This document shows positions 57,017 through 64,000 of a stretch of DNA of 64,000 bases, piece after piece. The notes under the pieces are model-generated. The model was not told the DNA's origin. It searched no databases and worked only from the letters and a program-made list of their open reading frames with translations. This stretch comes from Coriolopsis trogii (Eukaryota; Basidiomycota; Agaricomycetes; Polyporales; Polyporaceae). The first letter of the stretch is position 1, and every line of letters begins with the position of its first letter. Position numbers and translations under genes: made by a program. The stretch lies in contig JAHYIO010000004.1 of the NCBI GenBank assembly GCA_020543525.1, positions 310,001 to 374,000 of the forward strand, given 5' to 3'.

Positions 57017-58137
57017 TCATCTGTCTTCATCTTCGTCTTCTTCATCGTCCTCTTCGTTGTCTTCCGAAGTGGAACCCCAGCCTTCCACGGCGATGTCGAA
57101 TATTCCTGGTAAAGTGAGCCAGACCTTCTTCCTCGCTTCGACATCGCGTCTCAGGAGCTCGTCGGTGCACTCCTTGCACAAGCCGTACTTCTCCGCCTGT
57201 TCCTTGATGATGATCTCGAAACTATCTAGGACGGCTGCATCCGCCACGTTGTCCAGATGCAAAGTATATGTGAACAACTTGCGTATGTGGGCACGACAGA
57301 TTTTTCCAGTCTTGCAACCGTCGCTCTCCGTGTCGCGATAGATGTCCGCAACGATCGAGAAGGCCTCCTTAGCAAGCCTGTCCCGTCCAACAAAGCATCG
57401 CTTGAGATCTTCGGCGCTCAGGTACTCAACAGTCCCGTCTTCGCGAGTGAAGCCGTCAACTACGGCGCCCCCGAGAGTGCAACACTTGTAGAACGCGCCG
57501 GGGAGGAGGGACGGAGTGTCCGTGAGTCGCGCGAGATTGACCGCACTGACTGCCACTTCCGCTTCGTCGCAATCGACATGATTCTCATGATCGCTCGAGT
57601 CGAATTCGTCCCAGTCGTCCGGATAGAGTGTCTTCAACGCCGACAGGGCCTGGCGCAGGATGTCTTCCACGTGGTACTTGTGCGCGAGGCGGATCATCGC
57701 AGACACTTGGTGGAAAGTAGGGTACGGTTCGTCGTCATCACTGTAGAAGCTGTACATGCAAGTGAGATACTCTGGATTCGATGAGGACATCTGCAACGGT
57801 TCACGTACAGTCGACGCGTCTTCGGAAACAAGACTCGGAGGAAATGCCTCAGGTCCTCCGGCGAGTCCGATAGGCGGACAGTCGGACTCCCATCGACAGT
57901 CTCGTCCTCTCTTGAACTCGAAGACGCGAGCATGTCGGCAAACACGGTGGACTGTGCAGCGAGCAGCCCGCGGTACACCCGAAAAGCTACGCCGCCTGCG
58001 GAGACGAGGACAATGTTGCCATCTTCGAACCACAATTCCGCATCATGGTCAAAGTTGTCCGTTGTTTGAGTGGGGTTTGCGGCGCCCGTATCCTCGTCTC
58101 GCCGAAGACGCTTGGCAGGATGCGTGTGGTCCGACAT
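57017..58137 (-). CDS. BTB/POZ-domain protein
   Basis: Exons 58137-57809 and 57749-57017; 353 aa, the reference copy for the local family. A basic head (HPAKRLRRDED), then the BTB domain (about 33-110): ELWFEDGNIVLVSAGGVAFR, GLLAAQSTVFADMLASSSSR, LSDSPEDLRHFLRVLFPK. The helical second part has SAMIRLAHKYHVEDILRQAL, AVNLARLTDTPSLLPGAF and DGFTREDGTVEYLSAEDLKR; a four-Cys set (DGCKTGKIC ... GLCKECTDE) may bind zinc. It ends in a strongly acidic tail (EDNEEDDEEDEDEDR). Probably nuclear or cytosolic; function unknown. Confidence 0.9.
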
Positions 58138-58383
58138 ATGTAGAGAGAACGAAGCCTGAGATGCATAGACGCCGATATTGTCACTAATGTTCGGGCGTAT
58201 CCGGAACAGGTGATATTTCCCACACATCAACGGGCCCGCGAGAAGAGATCATTCCGGCAAGGTCAACTTCCTTTCTACTGCTATCGAGGTTACGAAGAGT
58301 GAGTTCGTGGTCAAGTCTTCTGCTGCACCATTATCTATCGTCTACAACAGTGTTTCCACCGTGCTGCCCCGCAACTATGACCG

Positions 58384-59639
58384 CTACAAAAGCAAGGTGG
58401 CGATCCGCTCTTCGTTACGCATAATTCCCTTGCCTTCCTCCACGTTCTTTAAGAGAAGCTCCCCCGTCTCACCGCGATACTTCTTAGCCCGCATCCAGCT
58501 CTCTAGGGTATACGCATTGGGGTTTACCTCCTTCAGCCACTCCCAGTCGCGCTTGATGACATCGTCGCGCCACTACGACCAGAACGCAGTAAAGTTCTCG
58601 CGCCAGGTCGTCGACCCGTCACCATACTCCCTCTCGTTCGCGACCGGGTAGTCCGTGTTGAGCCAGTTCGCGAACCACTCGTCGAGAGACTGGCGGAGAT
58701 ACACAGCCTTCTTCCCCGTCACCTTCGTGAACGTCGCGACGAGGTCGTCCCATCCGACCCAGTCGCTGCCGATCTCGAGGTCCTTGCCAGAGACCTCGGC
58801 ACGGTGGTCGAACGAGTAGCGGGCGAAGAAGCCGAGGTCTTCGAGTGCGATCATGGGGACGTGGCCGTCTTGGATTGGGGAGGCGAAGACGTAGGTCCCG
58901 TCTGCGCGCTGACCGATGGGCCCGAACATAAACTGCGTGATGCGAGGTGAGTCCAGAAGGACGTGTGGATATATTAGAAACTGACATACCATTCCTAGCA
59001 TTTCCATGTATGGTCCAGAGGTGACGACGCTCCAGGACATATCATTCTCGCTCACGACGGACGGCTGCGCCTTCATCCACTCGGCAACGCGCCCCTTGCC
59101 ATTGTGGTGTCCGCACAGGTACGTGGAGTCATACCCACCCTTCTACTCACGAGCGCATGTAAGTCACTGTGCGAGGGCGGCACCGATACTGACCTTGAAC
59201 GAGTAGTCCAGGTTGCTCCAGACGTAGTGGCGAACCGTCTTCGCCTGTTTTGCGAGCTCGAAAATACGCATGCCGGCGTATATCTCTTTCTGCTCTCCGA
59301 CAGTGAAGCCGTCTGTGTTGTTCCACACACCCCACACGCCTCGAAGTGCAGCGGCCACCGAGGTGAAGTCGTCAAACGCCCCTGATAGTAAGTCATCAGT
59401 TATGATGCCGATGTCAATCCATAATGTCCATGCAGGACGAGAACCATACCTGTGACGACTTCAACGCCCTTGTTCGCCAGTTCTCGCGCACGACGACTGT
59501 CGCGGTCGCGTGTGAGAGCGCGTACAGTGTAGGGGGAAGGGGTCCCGTCGGTGTTAGGCTCAAGTAGCTTGTCGATGACGGCCAAGCCCTGTCCGCCGGT
59601 CGCGCCGATGACGAGGATAAGCTTCTTGCTGAGAGACAT
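58384..59639 (-). pseudogene. NmrA-like protein pseudogene (copy 1)
   Basis: Ancestral exons 59639-59450, 59381-59194, 59115-58990, 58932-58384, each the same length as in the intact copy at 61-62 kb. Two lesions: the intron 2 acceptor reads CTG where copy 2 has CAG (base 59117), and codon TAG at 58575-58573 replaces CAG, cutting 62 residues from the C-terminus. The rest of the frame is still open, so decay is recent. The Rossmann signature VIGATGGQGLAVIDKLLE is intact. A TATTTATAT box lies about 60 bp upstream. Confidence 0.85.
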
Positions 59640-60240
59640 AGTCTGGATTGTGTTGTTCTGGTGAGTGTGTGCCGTTCCTACCTCCTGCACGTACCGTATT
59701 TATATCACCCATAGTCGCCCCATGTTAGCTTCGGGCATGGGTCGTGACCGCAGCAGAGACGTGAGCAAGAACACCGAACGCGAGTCGGGCTTGTACATGA
59801 ATGACCCATGCAGGTGCTTCTCAAACCATCAGCCAAGCGCCCATTGGGACTTCGCCGAGACATGACCGAGGTGTTCGATATGACCTGTCAGTACAGAGGG
59901 TAAGCAGGGAAGTTAACTTGAGGAGTCTAGGCAACATCTGCCTGTCGCTATTCGCACGTCAGTAGCCCATGCCGTGGACATAGTGGTGGTTTGGCTGCAG
60001 CCGGGGCAAACGAATCGAACAAACGCAGGCTGGTAGTACCGGTAAGGCACTGCACACTGCTCTGCTTTGCATTCTTACCCCTACCTCATGCGAGTGAGGC
60101 TGCGCTCAGGCCAGCAGCATCATTATCGGACGCCTAATTATCCACGATGCCATCGCTGGGGAGTCCAAGTTTCGCATATAGGCGCCGAAGCTCTCACCAG
60201 CGTTCGGGTGTATCCGGAACAGGTGATATCTTCCCACTGG
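59640..60240. other. duplicated spacer (NmrA copy 1 upstream region and BTB-promoter-like piece)
   Basis: 59.70-60.03 kb matches 62.43-62.78 kb, upstream of NmrA copy 2. The right part (60203-60237) matches the upstream region of the BTB gene at 58190-58222, although no BTB gene is attached. Confidence 0.65.
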
Positions 60241-60883
60241 TTTTTTTTTTGGATTCATGCTCTTGTATCCTGCTCGTACTGAGTACAGGCGCGGCTGTGT
60301 GACTACATACAGCATAGGGGCAGGCGAGTGTCCTCAGCCGATAGTGCCTACATCTAAGGGCCTGGTGGACGCCGCCAGTTGCGTGTCTCAGCCACTTTCC
60401 GGGCTTCTAGCACCCGACTGCCACATTAGGAGGGCGCGTCCGCGAACGTGAACGCGCTCTCGTTCGCCTCTAGGAACGAGTAGACATCCCGATACGCGCT
60501 GACGCGTGTCAAGAACTCCAACTCACCACGGCAATTCCACCACCGACGATAGCGTCGGCACCTTAGCAACACATGGGCTCTGTCCTGTAGGACGCCACAC
60601 GCCGGGCAGTTGACCGGCTCATCTGGGAAAAAACGACGCTGGAACGATCCCAACGGCGCATGGTCGAGTATTGCCCGGAAGAACCTCGCCATGGCCGACC
60701 GCGAATGGCCGTGCGTGCACAGTGCTGGGCTGGAGACGTGGTTGGGAGGGTCGAACACTGGCAGCCGGAGAAAGCCACGACCGCGGTAGGCAGGTGAGTG
60801 TCTATACTCCTCCCGCCAATCTGACTTGAGCTGTATTGCCAGCAGGTGTTGTGCATGTGCCAAGGAGCACTCATCCCTTGCCA
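60241..60883 (-). mobile_element. 5'-truncated LINE (non-LTR retrotransposon) fragment with 15 bp target duplication
   Basis: Lies on the minus strand: poly-A tail seen as poly-T at 60241-60250, body up to 60883. ATCTTCCCACTGGTT flanks it on both sides (60228-60242 and 60884-60898), the first copy running into the poly-T. The length and the tail are typical of target-primed reverse transcription. The ORF (60426 leftmost) encodes the C-terminal end of a LINE polyprotein with the zinc motif CPACGVLQDRAHVLLRC (C-x2-C-x7-H-x4-C). RT and endonuclease domains are missing, so it is dead on arrival. Confidence 0.85.
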
Positions 60884-61108
60884 ATCTTCCCACTGGTTGG
60901 ACTCGCATTGTGGTGGCCACCCGCCAGTAGTACTCACCGCGGGCGATAACAATGAAAGGTCAGAGTTACTTCATTATTTTCCACTGCTCAATATCTTCTC
61001 TATCCCGATTACAAGATAACACAGAGTGAGTTCATAGATGAGACTCCCGGATTCAATGCGTCATGTTTCCAGCATGAAGTTCTACCGCGCTGGCCGCAAC
61101 TGTGACCA
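60884..61108. other. spacer between LINE fragment and NmrA copy 2
   Basis: Resembles 58225-58345 (the stretch beyond the BTB start site), for example AGAGTGAGTTC at both places; part of the duplicated block. Confidence 0.5.
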
Positions 61109-62373
61109 CTACAAGAGCAAGGTGGCGATCCGCTCTTCGTTGCGCGCAATAGCCTTGCCATCCTCCACGTTCTTCAAGAGAAGCTCCCCCGTCTCACCGC
61201 GATATTCCTTGGTTCGCATCCAGCTCTCGAGGGTATACGCATTGGGGTTTACCTTCTTCAGCCACTCCCAATCGCGCTTGATGACATCGTCGCGCCACTG
61301 CGACCAGAATGCCGTGAAGTTCTCGCGCCAGGTCGTCGACCCGTCACCATACTCCCTCTCGTTCGCGACCGGGTAGTCCGTATTGAGCCAGTTCGCGAAC
61401 CACTCGTCGAGAGACTGGCGGAGATACACAGCCTTCTTCCCCGTTACCTTCGTGAACGTCGCGACGAGGTCGTCCCATCCGACCCAGTCGCTGCCGATCT
61501 CGAGGTCCTTGCCAGAGACCTCGGCACGGTGGTCGAAAGAGTAGCGGGCGAAGAAGCCGAGGTCTTCGAGTGCGATCATGGGGACGTGGCCGTCTTGGAT
61601 CGGGGAGGCGAAGACGTAGGTCCCGTCTGCGCGCTGACCGATGGGCCCGAACATGAACTGCGTGCTGCGAGGTGAGTCCAGAAGGACGGGTGGATGGATT
61701 AGAAGCTGACATACGATTTCTAGCATTTCCATGTACGGTCCGGAGGTGACGACGCTCCATGACATATCGTCGTCGCTCACGACGGACGGCTGCGCCTTCA
61801 TCCACTCGGCAACGCGCCCCTTACCGTCGTAGTGCCCGCACTGGTACGCGGAGTCATATCCACCCTTCTACTCACGAGCGCACATCAGTCACTGCACGAG
61901 AGCAGCACCAGTTCAGTTGATTACTGACCTTGAACGAATAGTCCAGGTTGCTCCAGACGTAGTGGCGCACGCTCTTCGCCTGCTTCGCGAGCTCAAAGAT
62001 GCGCATACCAGCGTAAATCTCCTTCTGCTCTCCGACAGTGAAGCCGTCCGTGTTGTTCCACACGCCCCACACACCTCGAAGTGCAGCGGCCACCGAGGGA
62101 AAGTCATCGAACGCCCCTGACAGTAATTCATCAGCTCTGCTGCCGGTATCAATCATCACCGACCGTGCCGGACAACACCGTACCTTTGACGACTTCAACA
62201 CCCTTGCCTGCGAGTTCGCGCGCACGACGACTGTTGGGGTCGCGTGTAAGAGCGCGTACGGCGTAAGGGGACGGAGTCCCGTCGGTGCTAGGCTCGAGCA
62301 GCTTGTCGATGACGGCCAAGCCCTGTCCGCCGGTCGCGCCGATGACGAGGATCAGTTTTCTGCTGAGAGACAT
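61109..62373 (-). CDS. NmrA-like NAD(P)-binding protein (copy 2, intact)
   Basis: Exons 62373-62184, 62116-61929, 61840-61715, 61657-61109; 350 aa. An atypical short-chain dehydrogenase: the N-terminal Rossmann loop is ILVIGATGGQGLAVIDKLLE (GxxGxxG type), followed by YAVRALTRDPNS, VWGVWNNTDGFTVGEQKE, HYVWSNLDYSFK and GPYMEMLEI. NmrA/HSCARG proteins bind NADP and usually sense redox state and repress a partner instead of catalysing; the usual Tyr-x3-Lys catalytic pair is not evident. C-terminal helices (DWEWLKKVNPNAYTLESWM) complete the fold, and these are what copy 1 has lost. TATATATAT at 62432-62440 is about 65 bp upstream. Confidence 0.93.
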
Positions 62374-62879
62374 GATCTGGGATGCAAGTTGTTCTGGTGA
62401 GTGTGTGTGTTCCTTCCTCCTGCACGTACCGTATATATATCACCCATAGTCGCCCCCGAGTAGCCTCGGGCATGGGTCGTGACCGCGACAGAGAGGTGAG
62501 CAAGAACACCGAACGCGAGTCGGGCTCGTACATGAATGACCCATGCAGGTGCTTCTCAAACCATAAGCCAAGCGCCCATCGGGACTCCCCCGAGACATGC
62601 CCGAGGTCCTCGACATGACCTGTCACTGGCACTGTGTCAGTACAGAGGGTACTTTGTGAGCAATTGAGGCTGGCACATCTCACTGTCGCTATTCGCACGG
62701 CAGTAGCCCATCCGAGTCTGGCTGCAGCCGACGCAAACGAGCCGAACAAAGCCAGCCTGTAGTACCGGTAAGGCACACACTGCTCTGCTTTGCATTCGTA
62801 AAACCCTATTTCATGCGAGCGAGGCTACTGAGGTATATTCAAGCCACGTAGAATTCATGTACGGCAGTCTCACTGTCGA
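62374..62879. other. NmrA copy 2 upstream region, duplicated
   Basis: 62.43-62.78 kb is a near copy of 59.70-60.03 kb (same order of motifs including AACACCGAACGCGAGTCGGG). No ORF of interest. Confidence 0.65.
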
Positions 62880-63255
62880 CTATCTGCGTATTCAAGGCAG
62901 AGTACGCCCAGGGACCGACACCCGGAGGAAATGCCTCAGGTCCTCGGGGGAGTCCGAGAGGCGAACGATATCCGGGCTCCCGTCGATGTATTCGGTCACT
63001 CTTGCGCTCGAGGGGGCGAACATGTCCGAGAACACGGTGGATTGTGCCGCGAGCAATCCACTGCGGTAGAGCTGGAAGGTTACGTCACCCCTGGAAACGA
63101 GGACGATGTTCCCATCATCGAACCAGAACTCCTTGTCGCGCTTGCTCGAGAGCGTTGTTCAAGTTGACCATCGGCTGAGGGCCGCTTGCACCGTCGGGCG
63201 CATCATCGGTGCGAGAACGCTTCGGCGGACGTGTCGAAGTCACGGTGGACATTAG
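62880..63255 (-). pseudogene. BTB-domain fragment
   Basis: The minus strand starts with ATG at 63255-63253 (RPPKRSRTDDAPDG, like other family heads), shifts frame near 63150, then reads EFWFDDGNIVLVSRGDV, GLLAAQSTVFSDMFAPSSAR and LSDSPEDLRHFLRV, and ends inside the BTB domain at about 62880. One extra codon (S in YRSGLL) and the frame shift mark it as dead. The rest of the gene is missing. Confidence 0.8.
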
Positions 63256-64000
63256 GTCGCGGGGGGTGGGATGGAGGGTTTGGATGTAGACGTGAAAAGA
63301 TGGTGGATGGTCACCGCTTCGTCAACGAGACGCGGACCCCTGCATAGAGTCGCTATACGACCGTTTTGGGTGCTACCATATGATGTGGTACCTTGGAAGA
63401 ACCACATTCAGGAATAGTAAATCTATGGCTGCATTGAGCTTTTCTGACCACCAAGAGGCCCGTTCTGCATACGTGTGTGGCCAGATGTACCTATCAGAGA
63501 ATCACGCAGAGGGTAGGGTGGGAAGCGGACATCTGGGTACATACTTCGCGATGGTGGCGCATTTGTACGCAACTGTATCAGACGTCGACTCCGTAGCGCC
63601 GCATGTACTGTACGTTGTATGCATGATCATGGGTGGCCGAGTTGACTTTCCTCATTCTCCTCCTCCTATGTATAAGAGTTCTTGGACGCTCATTCATGTG
63701 CCCCCGGCGTAGCACCTGAGTCAACGGGGTGTCAAGTAGTGGGTACTTATGCGCAGGTATCCAATCTGCAACACGCGAATCATCACCAACCGTCGTGCCA
63801 TCATCGTCATGCACACTAAAGGAGAACGGTTCACTAAGAAATCCATTAGATCGAGCAAGTCCAGTGAACTATCATCCGTCATCATGTCTTTTTTTTCCAG
63901 CCACCTCACCCCCCCCCCTCCCACACGCACTCAAACCGGGATCGACCCCCTCAACCTAAAGTCCCGACTGCTCGCGCCGACCGAGAACGCAAACTCGCCC
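63256..64000. other. window end, no gene recognised
   Basis: Promoter side of the BTB fragment, then AT-rich sequence with a poly-T and poly-C tract (63887-63922). No supported gene up to the end. Confidence 0.5.

Noticed and set aside
1..64000. CRISPR arrays, rRNA and tRNA genes
   Set aside because: No regularly spaced repeats and no convincing cloverleaf or rRNA core seen; a tRNA scan was not possible by eye over the full length.

Overview
The window is nuclear DNA of a filamentous basidiomycete, most probably an agaricomycete of the polypore type. The evidence is GC-rich, gene-dense sequence; genes split by many 50-70 nt GT-AG introns with frequent micro-exons; and families typical of that group (RTA1-like and TDT membrane proteins, lineage-expanded BTB proteins, RlpA-like secreted double-psi beta-barrel proteins, a DIRS/Ngaro-type tyrosine-recombinase retrotransposon). 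All gene models were built by hand by following reading phase across splice sites; unless noted, every exon chain keeps phase to the stop codon.

Layout. 0-18 kb: a small heat-shock protein gene (+), then three minus-strand paralogues of a secreted RlpA/expansin-like protein (1.4, 14.8 and 17.4 kb) with identical exon lengths. Between them lie a complete 4.9 kb Ngaro-like retrotransposon (3.04-7.95 kb), a small secreted Cys-rich protein gene (10.1 kb, +), a secreted type-B carboxylesterase (11.6-13.8 kb, -) and a 501 bp non-autonomous hAT-like element with 8 bp target duplications (16.66-17.16 kb). 18-36 kb: a decayed gene (18.3-18.9 kb, -), an RNF216/TRIAD3-like RBR ubiquitin ligase (20.5-23.7 kb, +), a TDT-family anion/dicarboxylate transporter (25.3-27.3 kb, +), a TEA/ATTS transcription factor (30.0-31.7 kb, +), and long gene-poor spacers. 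36-50 kb: a TTC39/Iml2-family protein (+) with a 1.56 kb intron, two unrecognised genes (41.8-43.0 kb -, 43.4-45.0 kb +) and a 27-exon GH38 alpha-mannosidase of the Ams1 type (-) whose first splice junction does not keep phase. 50-64 kb: a duplicated and partly decayed cluster with six BTB loci (two intact), an RTA1-like gene, two NmrA-like genes in tandem (one dead) and a LINE fragment with a 15 bp target duplication inserted between the NmrA copies.

How it fits together: most genes are unrelated single-copy housekeeping or membrane genes; nothing resembles a biosynthetic cluster or defence island. The striking biology is genome dynamics: local duplication (RlpA trio; BTB plus NmrA block), transposition by three element classes with readable boundaries, a BTB gene apparently cut in two by an inversion, and several single-step lesions (splice acceptor loss, nonsense codon, small deletions). 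I found no evidence for a wholly new molecular system; the best leads are the split BTB gene, the phase break in the mannosidase, and the retrotransposon's perfectly preserved split direct repeats.
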